Source: JADCCX01 sp031431475
GTDB taxonomy: Bacteria > Pseudomonadota > Alphaproteobacteria > Rhizobiales > Beijerinckiaceae
NCBI GenBank assembly: GCA_031431475.1
Contig: JANPDL010000008.1
Span: forward strand, 1-64,000
Length of the DNA stretch: 64,000 nt
Reading direction: 5' to 3'
Both the position numbers and the translations under genes were made by a program. Below, piece by piece: positions 55,295 through 63,752 of the stretch. The notes below the pieces were generated by a model. It made no database searches, had not been told where the DNA came from, and saw nothing but the letters and a program-made list of their open reading frames with translations. Within the stretch, counting starts at the first letter, position 1. Every line of letters starts with the position of its first letter.

Positions 55295-56187
55295 CAGGTT
55301 TTTCCCTCAAGAAAACGTTCAACTTCGTTCCGGTCCGGAATGCCGGATCGTCCGCCGAAGCGGGTGCATTTCAAAGCGGCTACAGCGCAAGCATAGCGGA
55401 CAGCCGCTGCTTCGCCCATGCCTTCGGCAAGACCCAGTGCAAAGGCACCATGCCATGTATCGCCAGCGCCCAGCGTGTCCACGACATTGACCTTGAATGC
55501 AGGTGTGTGGCGGATGGCATCGCCATCGGTCCAGAACACGCCGTGTTCACCATCCGTGACCGCCAGCCAGTTGCCAAAGCGCTGGCGCAGTGCGGCCAGG
55601 CCTTTTGCAGAATCCGTTTCGCCCGTGATTTCCAGACAGGCTTGTGCAGACAGGGCAGCGTGGGTGCAGGCTCCGATGATTCCGTCGTCTGCGGGTTTGC
55701 GGTCTGCATCCAGCACCGCAATAGCGCCTGCCTTGCGCGCCAATCCGAACACATGGCGAGAGCCTGCTTCCCAGCGCGTGTCGCCGAGCACGGTATTTAC
55801 CCCGGCGGGCAACACTTCGGGCAGCCATTCGGTCGCTTCGGAAATGCCGGTGTCGCTATAGCTCACGATCATCCGTTCTCCGCGCTTGTCTACGAGAATG
55901 CAGGACAATGGTGACTTCTTGCCCTCGAAGCGCTTGGAGAGGCTGACATCCACGCCCTCCGCTGCAATCTCGTCCAGAATGGTGCGGCCAAGGGCGTCAT
56001 CACCCAGGCGTGTTATCAGGAAGCTTTTGCCGCCCTGGCGCGCCACCGCGACCGATGCATTTGCCGCAATGCCGCCGCCGACCGTCGCCATGCGTTGCGA
56101 GCGATACTTTTCCGCGCGCTCAGGCATGCTCTCGACCTGAAACACGTAGTCCAGAACTGCGATACCGATTGAAAGGACCGTTGCCAT
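55294..56187 (-). CDS. PfkB family kinase, YihV-like candidate sulfofructose kinase
   Basis: The 297-residue PfkB kinase aligns closely, from memory, with E. coli YihV: GDTRWEAG matches ADVRWHDG and ALKCTRFGGRSGIPD matches ALKCTRPGGRAGIPD. The anion-hole and base motif DTLGAGD ends at catalytic Asp243. Lys27 and Arg138, recalled as sulfonate contacts in YihV, are kept, while Asn109 is Ser109. It is the first gene of the five-gene operon. Fructose- or tagatose-phosphate-type substrates remain possible. Confidence 0.85.
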   Translation of the reverse strand: MATVLSIGIAVLDYVFQVESMPERAEKYRSQRMATVGGGIAANASVAVARQGGKSFLITRLGDDALGRTILDEIAAEGVDVSLSKRFEGKKSPLSCILVDKRGERMIVSYSDTGISEATEWLPEVLPAGVNTVLGDTRWEAGSRHVFGLARKAGAIAVLDADRKPADDGIIGACTHAALSAQACLEITGETDSAKGLAALRQRFGNWLAVTDGEHGVFWTDGDAIRHTPAFKVNVVDTLGAGDTWHGAFALGLAEGMGEAAAVRYACAVAALKCTRFGGRSGIPDRNEVERFLEGKT

Positions 56188-56256
56188 GAAATCTGGATGA
56201 GCCTGCTTAGCGGGCAGCCAAAGGGTTGGAATGAAGCCTCTTAGCCCAAGTCTTAT

Positions 56257-56270
56257 GTCTTATACAAGAC
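56257..56270 (-). promoter_or_regulatory. Candidate operator upstream of the sugar operon
   Basis: GTCTT-ATAC-AAGAC is an inverted repeat with 5-bp arms, 70 bases before the kinase ATG. A second GTCTTAT precedes it in direct orientation (56250-56256). The form resembles GntR- or LacI-type operators. No regulator gene is next to the operon. Confidence 0.45.
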
Positions 56271-56319
56271 TCAATGAGAAAGGAAATCTCGCGGCGGGCG
56301 ATACTGTTTCACCGAAGCC

Positions 56320-57351
56320 TTAGTGCAGGTGCTTCCACGCCCGAAGGTCGGCCACCGTCTCTGCCATGGTGGCGCGGATATCCCGATATTGCAGGCCGAG
56401 ACCCTCCTGGATTTTGCCAGTATCGAACTGCACACTGCGCCCCAGATGTGTCTTCATGTAGCTCGCGGCACCCGGAGGTTGCGTGAAGGCGAAAAAACGC
56501 CCGATGAACGAGCCCAGCCAGAAGTCGATGGCTCGCGTCGGCAATTTGTCGCCAGGTTTGGCCATCGGCTTCAGCATGTCGATCAATTGTCGCATCGTGA
56601 TGTTTTCGGCAGCGCAGAGATAACGCCCTTCTGCGGAAGGAGCTTCTGCGGCAAGGATATGTGCCAGCGCCACATCGCGTACATCCACCATGCCCCAGTT
56701 CAGCTGCATGATGGCCGGAAAGACGCCGGTCAGGGCCTCCACGATGATCTGGTTCGAGGTGTTGAGGGCAGGCGTCAGGCTGGGGCCGATGACGAGGAAA
56801 GGATTGATCACCACGAGATCAAAATGCGGCTTTTCCTTCTCCATAAAGGCCCAGGCCGTGCGCTCACCTTCGCTCTTCGAAAAGTAATAGGGATTGCGAA
56901 CAAGCGAGCTTCTGGCGTTCCAGTCCTTCTCAGTCAGCACGCGACCATCCGGCTCGTCCGTCACGGCCGCCATGGATGACGTGAGCACCACGCGCTTGAC
57001 AGATGGTGATTTCGCGCAGGCTCGCAGCACATTGAGCGTGCCCTTGACGGCGGGGTCGACGAGATCTCTTTGCGCATCCTTGAATTCAAGTACATAGGGG
57101 CTCGCCATGTGAAACACGGTTTCCGCACCCCTCACCGCCGCATCATATGCGCCCTCGGTCAGAAGATTTGCCTCGACGAGCTCCATCCGCTCCGCAGCAC
57201 CGGGCAGGGCCATGATCTTGGGATTTTCCGTGGCTTTGGCGGTGTAACGCACTGTTCCCCGCACGGTGTAGCCGCGAGACAGCAGCTGCGCCGCCGTATG
57301 CGCCGCGATGAAACCCGTGAGGCCGGTGATGGTGACGAGGCGGTTGGCCAT
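56320..57351 (-). CDS. NAD(P)-dependent epimerase/reductase (dihydroflavonol reductase-like)
   Basis: The 343-residue extended short-chain dehydrogenase has the NAD(P) motif TGLTGFIAAHTA at about residues 8-19 and the catalytic pattern YYFSKSEGE with Tyr and Lys. VFHMASPYV and VVLTSSMAAV are typical of dihydroflavonol-4-reductase-like proteins. The ATG at 57351 follows AAGGGAT. It lies 13 bases after hemW on the same strand. The carbonyl substrate is unknown. Confidence 0.87.
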   Translation of the reverse strand: MANRLVTITGLTGFIAAHTAAQLLSRGYTVRGTVRYTAKATENPKIMALPGAAERMELVEANLLTEGAYDAAVRGAETVFHMASPYVLEFKDAQRDLVDPAVKGTLNVLRACAKSPSVKRVVLTSSMAAVTDEPDGRVLTEKDWNARSSLVRNPYYFSKSEGERTAWAFMEKEKPHFDLVVINPFLVIGPSLTPALNTSNQIIVEALTGVFPAIMQLNWGMVDVRDVALAHILAAEAPSAEGRYLCAAENITMRQLIDMLKPMAKPGDKLPTRAIDFWLGSFIGRFFAFTQPPGAASYMKTHLGRSVQFDTGKIQEGLGLQYRDIRATMAETVADLRAWKHLH

Positions 57352-57364
57352 TCTGCTATCCCTT

Positions 57365-58513
57365 TTATGCCGCGAGATCGGCCACGATGGCATCCAGGAC
57401 CGGGAACCCTGCGGATGTCACGCGCAGCTTGCCATTGGCCAGAACCTCGACAAGGCCGTCCTCTGTCAGAAATGCGACCTGTTTGGGACTGATGCTTCTC
57501 CCTGAAAGCGTCTGGTAGCGCGCAAGGTCAATACCTTCGCGCAACCGCAAGCCCATCACCAGCATTTCATCGCCCTGTTCTTCGGCGTTGAGCGCATCGT
57601 CCTCGATCAGGCCGTGGCCATTGGCCTCGACAGCCTTCAGCCACGCTTCAGGGGATTTTTCGGTGGACTGCGCCCGGCGTTGTCCGTTAATTACCAGCCG
57701 CCCATGCGCGCCGGGACCGACGCCTGCGTATTCCTGATAACGCCAGTAAACGAGATTGTGCCTGCTCTCGGCACCTGCCCTGGCGTGGTTGGAAATCTCA
57801 TAGGCTGGCATGCCGTGCTTCTCCGTCACCTCTTGAGTGACATCCCACAGTGCGCGACCCAGAGCCTCATCCGGGATTGGTAGCTTGCCTGCCCGGTGCA
57901 GCGCCGCGAAAGCCGTATCGGGCTCGATAGTCAGTTGATAGAGCGAAAGATGCTCCGCCGCATGGCTAATGGCGGTTTCGAGCTCTGCCCGCCACATCGC
58001 CGGGGACTGTTGAGGTGAGCGGGCATAGATCAGATCAAAGGAATAGCGATCGAAGATGCTCGCCGCTGTCTTCACGGCCTTGAGGGCTTCTTCTACACTG
58101 TGCATTCGGCCCAACGCCTTCAGGTCACCATCATGCAGTGCCTGCACGCCGATGGAGAGCCGGTTGATACCTGCCGAGCGGTAGCCGCGAAAGCGTTCGG
58201 CCTCGACACTGGTGGGATTAGCTTCAAGCGTGATTTCGGCATCGGGTGCAACACCCCAAGCGCCAGCGATGGCATCGAGAATGCCAGCAACTGTCTCGGG
58301 TTGCATAAGTGACGGTGTGCCTCCGCCGAAGAAGATGCTCGAAACTGTTCGATTCGGGGCGGATATCGCACGGTGTGCGATATCCGCCCGAAATGCATCG
58401 AGATATCGCCTCTGATCTGGTTTCTGGTGCCTGACATGGCTGTTGAAATCGCAATACGGGCATTTGGCCAGACAGAACGGCCAATGCACATAGACGCCGA
58501 AAGCGTCGCTCAT
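57365..58513 (-). CDS. hemW: Radical SAM heme chaperone HemW
   Basis: The 382-residue protein is a HemN-like radical SAM protein. Cluster cysteines are Cys14, Cys18 and Cys21 (PFCLAKCPYCDF), and FFGGGTPSLM and ALGRMHSVEEALKAV follow. HemW proteins bind haem and are not true coproporphyrinogen oxidases. The ATG at 58513 overlaps the rdgB stop (ATGA), preferred over a GTG at 58531. It belongs to the rph-rdgB-hemW unit. Confidence 0.93.
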   Translation of the reverse strand: MSDAFGVYVHWPFCLAKCPYCDFNSHVRHQKPDQRRYLDAFRADIAHRAISAPNRTVSSIFFGGGTPSLMQPETVAGILDAIAGAWGVAPDAEITLEANPTSVEAERFRGYRSAGINRLSIGVQALHDGDLKALGRMHSVEEALKAVKTAASIFDRYSFDLIYARSPQQSPAMWRAELETAISHAAEHLSLYQLTIEPDTAFAALHRAGKLPIPDEALGRALWDVTQEVTEKHGMPAYEISNHARAGAESRHNLVYWRYQEYAGVGPGAHGRLVINGQRRAQSTEKSPEAWLKAVEANGHGLIEDDALNAEEQGDEMLVMGLRLREGIDLARYQTLSGRSISPKQVAFLTEDGLVEVLANGKLRVTSAGFPVLDAIVADLAA

Positions 58514-59151
58514 GCCGTGCTCGTCAGGCACGCCGCTGCCAGAGCCATGAAAGCCCTTGCCCGGTGTGAAAGCCCGGTGCCCAGCGGCGGAACACCGTGC
58601 TTTTCTTCGGGCGAAAGCTCCGAGAATGTACGGGTATGGCCGACTGGGACGAACATAGGATCATATCCGAACCCTGCCTTGCCGCGAGGCGGCCATGTCA
58701 GCGTTCCAGGGCAACGACCCTCGAATAACTCCTCGTGTCCGTCAGGCCACGCAATGACGAGCGCCGAGACGAACTTGCCCGTAGCCCCTTCTACCGCATG
58801 GCCACGCTTTTCCAGTTCATCATGCAGCCGCTGCATGGCGCGATCCCAGCTGCGGGGATGGCCCGCCCAGTCCGCGGTAAACAGCCCCGGCGCACCGTCC
58901 AATAGATCGACAGAAAGTCCAGAGTCATCCGAGAATGCGGGAAGTCTCGTCGCAGCCGCAGCTGCACGCGCCTTGATCGCCGCGTTCTCGGCATACATTG
59001 TGCCATTCTCCACAGGTTCCGGCAGGCCAAGCTCTGCTGCCGACACAAGCTCGATGCCATATGGCGCCATCAACTCGCGCATTTCCTTGAGTTTGCCAGC
59101 GTTGTGCGTGGCAAGCACCACCTTGCCAGTGAGTGCGCGGTGCATGCTCAC
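58510..59151 (-). CDS. rdgB: XTP/dITP diphosphatase (RdgB/HAM1)
   Basis: RdgB removes non-canonical purine nucleotides (dITP, XTP) from the pool. The 213-residue protein has ATHNAGKLKEMREL at the start and DDSGLSVDLLDGAPGLF as the catalytic Asp region, with FGYDPMFVP later. It starts with GTG overlapping the rph stop (GTGA); the ATG at 59145 is an alternative. It is the middle gene of rph-rdgB-hemW. Confidence 0.94.
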   Translation of the reverse strand: MSMHRALTGKVVLATHNAGKLKEMRELMAPYGIELVSAAELGLPEPVENGTMYAENAAIKARAAAAATRLPAFSDDSGLSVDLLDGAPGLFTADWAGHPRSWDRAMQRLHDELEKRGHAVEGATGKFVSALVIAWPDGHEELFEGRCPGTLTWPPRGKAGFGYDPMFVPVGHTRTFSELSPEEKHGVPPLGTGLSHRARAFMALAAACLTSTA

Positions 59152-59861
59152 ATCACCGCCATCTTCTGCAGTTCGACCAGCTTCGTCGTGGCCTTCTTGG
59201 CGAGTCCAAGCAGCTCAATCAACTGTTCCTCGCTGAACGGCTCGCCCTCCGCAGTGCCCTGCACCTCCACGATGCCGCCCTTGCCCGTGATGACGAAATT
59301 GGCATCGGTGGCGCAGTTTGAATCCTCGGCGTAATCGAGGTCCATCACAGCCACGCCCTGATAGATGCCACAGGAGACGCCAGCCACGTGATCCTTCAGC
59401 GGATTGGCCGCGAGCATCTTGCGGGCATTCATCCATTGCAGCGCATCATGCAGCGCCACCCAAGCCCCGGTGATCGACGCCGTGCGTGTGCCACCATCAG
59501 CCTGCAGCACGTCGCAGTCGATGGTGATCTGCCGCTCGCCAAGCGCTTGGAGATCAACCACCGCGCGCAGCGACCTGCCGATCAACCGCTGGATTTCCTG
59601 CGTGCGCCCGGATTGCTTTCCGGAAGTCGATTCGCGCCGGGTACGCTCATGTGTTGCACGCGGCAGCATCGAATATTCCGCCGTCACCCAGCCCGATCCT
59701 TTGCCGCGCAGCCAGGCCGGAGGCTTCTCCTCGATCGAGGCCGTGCACAGCACATGTGTTTCACCGAATTTTACGAGACAGGAGCCCTCGGCGTAGCGCG
59801 CAACGCTGCGTTCGAGACTGACTTTGCGCATTTCATCAGGATTGCGCTTGGATGGACGCAT
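59148..59861 (-). CDS. rph: Ribonuclease PH
   Basis: RNase PH trims tRNA 3' ends phosphorolytically. The 237-residue protein opens with MRPSKRNPDEMRKVSLE and has SGKQSGRTQEIQRLIGRSLR and DCDVLQADGGTRTASI, all family hallmarks. The ATG at 59861 is the family start; the frame to 59942 overlaps the promoter region. It is divergent from hrcA across 98 bases in which no CIRCE element was seen. Confidence 0.96.
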   Translation of the reverse strand: MRPSKRNPDEMRKVSLERSVARYAEGSCLVKFGETHVLCTASIEEKPPAWLRGKGSGWVTAEYSMLPRATHERTRRESTSGKQSGRTQEIQRLIGRSLRAVVDLQALGERQITIDCDVLQADGGTRTASITGAWVALHDALQWMNARKMLAANPLKDHVAGVSCGIYQGVAVMDLDYAEDSNCATDANFVITGKGGIVEVQGTAEGEPFSEEQLIELLGLAKKATTKLVELQKMAVM

Positions 59862-59959
59862 GGTGACTCCGGTGTTGGGATGGCGCGTTCTAGGGGTTGT
59901 TTGGGTGGTTGTCATCCCCGCTGGTTGCGAACTTCCGCCCAACCCGCCACATTACCCTC

Positions 59960-61045
59960 ATGTCGAAACCGACCGACCTCAAAACCTTCGATTCGGGCCT
60001 GCTTTCGCAGCTTGATGACCGCTCGCGCGAGATTTTCCGGCGTATTGTCGATGGCTATCTGTCGAGCGGCGAGCCTCTGGGTTCGCGCAATCTGTCGAAG
60101 ATCATCCCCATGGCGTTGTCTCCGGCATCTGTGCGCAATGTCATGGCTGATCTGGAGGGGCTTGGCCTGATTTATTCACCCCACACCAGCGCCGGCCGCC
60201 TGCCAACCGAAGTAGGCCTGCGGTTCTTCGTGGATGCGATGCTGCAAGTGGGTGATCTTACACCGCAGGAACAAGCCGCCATCGAGGGGCAGGTATCCAA
60301 CGCAGCCAACGGTGCTCAAAGTGTCGATGACGTGCTGGCGCAGGCCTCCCAGATGCTCTCCGGGCTGTCGCGCGGCGCGGCTGTGGTGACGACCAGCAAA
60401 GGTGCGCGGCAGCTGAAGCACATCGAATTCGTGCGCCTTGAACCGACACGCGCCTTGGTGGTTTTGGTCAGCGAGGACGGCGCGGTGGAAAACCGCGTCC
60501 TGCCCCTGCCGCCGGGGCTTCCGGCGAGTGCACTTTCCGAGGCGTCCAATTATCTCAATGCCCGCATCCGGGGCCGGACACTGGGCGAGGTTCGCACCGA
60601 AATCGAGGCGGCGGAGAAACTGGCGCGGCTGGAACTGGACGAACTGACACAGCGGCTCGTGCAGGCGGGTCTGGCCTCATGGGCCGGTCTTGAGGGGGAC
60701 AACCAGCAGCTGATCGTGCGCGGTCAGGCGAACCTGCTGGACGATCTCCGGGCAGTCGATGATCTGGAGCGGATTCGCCTGCTTTTCGCCGATCTAGAAA
60801 CCAAGAAGGACGTGATCGATCTGCTGGGCCGCGCCGAAACAGGGGAGGGCGTGCGCATCTTCATAGGCTCGGAGAACAAGCTGTTTTCGCTCTCCGGCTC
60901 CTCCATGATCGCTGCGCCGTTCCGCGACGGCAATCGCAAGATAGTCGGCGTGCTGGGCGTGATCGGCCCAACACGGCTGAACTATGCGCGCATTGTGCCG
61001 ATGGTGGATTACACCGCAAAGGTGGTGGGGCGGTTGCTGGGGTGA
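59960..61045 (+). CDS. hrcA: Heat-inducible transcription repressor HrcA
   Basis: HrcA represses chaperone operons by binding CIRCE operators. The 361-residue protein has the N-terminal winged helix (about 20-80, SPASVRNVMADLEGLGLIYS), the SAGRLPTEVGLRFFVD linker and the GAF-like C-terminal part ending near GPTRLNYARIVPMVDYTA. The ATG at 59960 is preferred over the 59897 frame start. grpE, its usual neighbour, is absent downstream. Confidence 0.95.
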   Translation: MSKPTDLKTFDSGLLSQLDDRSREIFRRIVDGYLSSGEPLGSRNLSKIIPMALSPASVRNVMADLEGLGLIYSPHTSAGRLPTEVGLRFFVDAMLQVGDLTPQEQAAIEGQVSNAANGAQSVDDVLAQASQMLSGLSRGAAVVTTSKGARQLKHIEFVRLEPTRALVVLVSEDGAVENRVLPLPPGLPASALSEASNYLNARIRGRTLGEVRTEIEAAEKLARLELDELTQRLVQAGLASWAGLEGDNQQLIVRGQANLLDDLRAVDDLERIRLLFADLETKKDVIDLLGRAETGEGVRIFIGSENKLFSLSGSSMIAAPFRDGNRKIVGVLGVIGPTRLNYARIVPMVDYTAKVVGRLLG

Positions 61046-61130
61046 CATCTCCACCTTGACCCCGCGTATAGGTCAACTAACTTGACCCAAACAATCAAGG
61101 CGGGGCGCTGACCCTGCCATCGGAGGAACC

Positions 61131-62105
61131 ATGCTGAACCGTCGTGCGCTGCTCGCTGGCGCATCTGCCGCCCTGCTTCCTGCTTCCGCCTTCGCCCAGT
61201 CCATTTGGCCGGACGGAAAGACGATCAAGGGCATCGTTCCCTTCGCGGCTGGTAGTGCCACGGATACCATCGCGCGGGTCTATGCGGATCAGATGTCGAA
61301 GACGCTGGGGGCCTCGATCATCATCGAAAACCGGGCCGGGGCCAACGGCATGCTGGGGGCGGATGCCGCTGCGAAATCTGCGCCCGACGGTCTCACCATT
61401 CTTTTCGGCACCAATTCAACCAATGCCGCCGCGCCCGCGCTGTTCAAGACGGTGCCCTTCGACCACGAGAAGGATTTTGCGCCGATCGCCTACATGGGTT
61501 CTGTGCCGCTGCTGGTGTGCGTCGCCAACAAGGTGGAGGCTAAAACGCTGAAAGAGCTGATTGCGCTTGCCAAGGCCAGTCCCGGCAAGCTGAACTTCGG
61601 TTCGGCTTCATCCTCGCAGCGGGTGTCAACAGAGATGATGATGAGCATGGCGGGCATCAAGATGAATCTCGTGACCTACCGCGCCTCACCACAGGCCGTG
61701 ACGGATCTCATCAGCGGGCAGATCGATGTTTTCGTGGCCGATCTCGCCGTGATGCTGCCGCAGGTACAATCCGGCACCGTTCGCGCCCTCGCTGCCACAT
61801 CGGCCAAGCGTGTGCCGCAATTGCCGGATCTGCCGACAGTGGAGGAGGCAGCCGGCCTCACGGGTTACGAACTCATCGCGTGGTTCGGCGCTTTTGCGCC
61901 AACCGGAACGCCACCCGCCGTAATCGCCCGGCTCAATGACGCCATCGTCAAGGCATCGGCCAGTACCGAGGTGCAGGACAAGCTGGGCAAGGGTTTGGGG
62001 ATTGCGGTTTCCTCATCGACGCCAGAGCAGCTTGCTGCAAACGTGCGCACTGAGGGGGCGAAATGGCAAAAAGCCGTTACTGACGCGGGCATCGAGAAGC
62101 AGTAG
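61131..62105 (+). CDS. Bug-type tripartite tricarboxylate transporter binding protein
   Basis: The 324-residue periplasmic protein has a signal peptide (about 22 residues, ASAFAQS). The Bug/TctC fold follows, with IKGIVPFAAGSATDTIAR, ENRAGANGMLGADAAAKSAP and DLPTVEEAAG. Bug receptors bind carboxylates or other small acids. No TctA/TctB membrane genes are adjacent. It lies 6 bases before the AtuA-like gene, which suggests a linked substrate. Confidence 0.92.
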   Translation: MLNRRALLAGASAALLPASAFAQSIWPDGKTIKGIVPFAAGSATDTIARVYADQMSKTLGASIIIENRAGANGMLGADAAAKSAPDGLTILFGTNSTNAAAPALFKTVPFDHEKDFAPIAYMGSVPLLVCVANKVEAKTLKELIALAKASPGKLNFGSASSSQRVSTEMMMSMAGIKMNLVTYRASPQAVTDLISGQIDVFVADLAVMLPQVQSGTVRALAATSAKRVPQLPDLPTVEEAAGLTGYELIAWFGAFAPTGTPPAVIARLNDAIVKASASTEVQDKLGKGLGIAVSSSTPEQLAANVRTEGAKWQKAVTDAGIEKQ

Positions 62106-62111
62106 CATCCT

Positions 62112-63452
62112 GTGAAGTCGATCCGCATCGGTTCCGGCGCGGGTTATGCGGCGGATCGCTGGGAGCCTGCTCTTGAGCTGATCGAAACGGCTGATCTCGA
62201 TTACATCGCCTTTGAATGTCTGGCGGAGCGCACCATCGCCATGGGGCAGCTGGAAAAGCTGCGCGATCCTGACAGGGGTTACAATCCGTATCTTGAGGAC
62301 CGCTGGCGCATGGTGCTGGGTCCGGCAAAAGCGCGTGGCGTCAGGATCATCACCAACATGGGCGCTGCGAACCCAAAGGCAGCCGCGCGGCGCACTCTGG
62401 CGTTGGCGAAGGAAATGGGCTTGCCGCCGCTGAAAGTGGCAGTGATCACCGGCGATGATGTCTCCGCGTTGGTGCAGGCGCATCCTGACATGCCGATGAT
62501 GGAAACGGGAGAACCCGTCGGCAGTCTCGGCAACAGCATGATTTCAGCCAATGCCTATCTCGGCGCTGAGCCGATCCGCGATGCCTTGGCGATGGGCGCT
62601 GACGTGGTGATCACGGGACGTGTCGCCGACCCCTCGCTGTTTCTCGGCCCCATGATGCATGCTTTCGGCTGGAAATCTGATGATTGGCCAAGGATCGCGG
62701 CAGGCACTGCGCTGGGCCATCTGCTGGAATGCGCGGGACAGGTCACCGGCGGCTACTTCGCCGATCCCGGTGTGAAGGATGTGGCTGGGCTGGACCGGCT
62801 GGGATTTCCCTTCGCCGAGGTTTCCGTCGATGCATCCGCCTGGATCAGCAAGGCGTCCGGTTCCGGCGGCGCGGTAACACCCGCGACCTGCACTGAGCAG
62901 ATCCTCTACGAATGCGGCGATCCCGCGCGCTACATCACACCGGATTGCGTGGCAGATTTCACTGGCTTGCGATTTGATCAGCTAAAGCCTGATCACGTCT
63001 CGGTTTCGGGTGCGAGAGCTTTGCCCCGTACGGAAACGCTGAAAACGACGGTGTGCTACCACGCCGGGCATATCGGCGAGGGCCATGTCGGCTACGTCGG
63101 TCCGAATGCGCTTGCGCGGGCGGAATTGGCAGCGGGCATCGTGCGTTCGCGGCTGGCCCAACGCCATCTTGATCTCGAAGCACTTCGAATCGACCTCATA
63201 GGAGTAAATTCTCTGCATGGCTCAGCTTCGCCCGCAGAAAGCGAACCTTATGAAGTGCGGCTACGCGTTGCTGCCCGCAGCATGAACCGTCGTCACGCGG
63301 AGTACGTCGCACAGGAAACGCAGTCGCTTCTCACCAATGGCCCCTATGGTGGCGGCGGTGATTTCATGCAGGTCCGCGATCTCGTGGGCGTGCGCTCCGT
63401 GCTGATGCCGCGCGGCTGGATCACGCCGCGGGTCGAGGTGCTGACCTCATGA
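62112..63452 (+). CDS. AtuA-like protein (DUF1446), acyclic terpene utilisation family
   Basis: The 446-residue protein matches the DUF1446/AtuA family linked to acyclic terpene (citronellol, geraniol) catabolism in Pseudomonas, whose biochemistry is unclear. Typical segments are GSGAGYAADRWEPALELIE, TNMGAANPKAAARRTLALA and ITGRVADPSLFLGPMMH. It starts with GTG after the Bug gene and overlaps the next small gene (ATGA). No other atu genes are in view, so the substrate is open. Confidence 0.87.
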   Translation: MKSIRIGSGAGYAADRWEPALELIETADLDYIAFECLAERTIAMGQLEKLRDPDRGYNPYLEDRWRMVLGPAKARGVRIITNMGAANPKAAARRTLALAKEMGLPPLKVAVITGDDVSALVQAHPDMPMMETGEPVGSLGNSMISANAYLGAEPIRDALAMGADVVITGRVADPSLFLGPMMHAFGWKSDDWPRIAAGTALGHLLECAGQVTGGYFADPGVKDVAGLDRLGFPFAEVSVDASAWISKASGSGGAVTPATCTEQILYECGDPARYITPDCVADFTGLRFDQLKPDHVSVSGARALPRTETLKTTVCYHAGHIGEGHVGYVGPNALARAELAAGIVRSRLAQRHLDLEALRIDLIGVNSLHGSASPAESEPYEVRLRVAARSMNRRHAEYVAQETQSLLTNGPYGGGGDFMQVRDLVGVRSVLMPRGWITPRVEVLTS

Positions 63453-63751
63453 GGCTCCACGAAATCGCCACGGCCCGTGCGGGTGACAAGGGCAACACTT
63501 CTCAGATCGCGGTGATCGCCAAGGATGAGGCGGCCTATGAGTTGATCCGCGAAAACCTGACCACGGATGTCGTGGCTGATGTTTTCGCAGGCATCGCCAA
63601 AGGCCTGGTGACACGCCACGAAGCGCCCGGATTGCGGGCATTCGTGTTCATTCTGGAAGGGGCGCTGGGAGGAGGCGTTTCGATCTCGCTCGCCAGCGAT
63701 CCGCATGGCAAGAGCCTGTCGAGCCTGATGCTGGGGATTGAGCTGGGCTGA
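63449..63751 (+). CDS. AtuA C-terminal-domain-like small subunit
   Basis: The 100-residue protein resembles the small domain that follows DUF1446 in full-length AtuA proteins: HEIATARAGDKGNTSQIAVI and LGGGVSISLASDPHGKSL. It overlaps the large gene by four bases and so forms a split AtuA. It probably binds the large protein. It converges on the methyltransferase-like gene at the window end with a 1-base gap. Confidence 0.82.
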   Translation: MRLHEIATARAGDKGNTSQIAVIAKDEAAYELIRENLTTDVVADVFAGIAKGLVTRHEAPGLRAFVFILEGALGGGVSISLASDPHGKSLSSLMLGIELG

Positions 63752-63752
63752 G

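Noticed and set aside
59862..59959. Search for a CIRCE operator between rph and hrcA
   Set aside because: No TTAGCACTC/GAGTGCTAA-type inverted repeat was seen in the gap.
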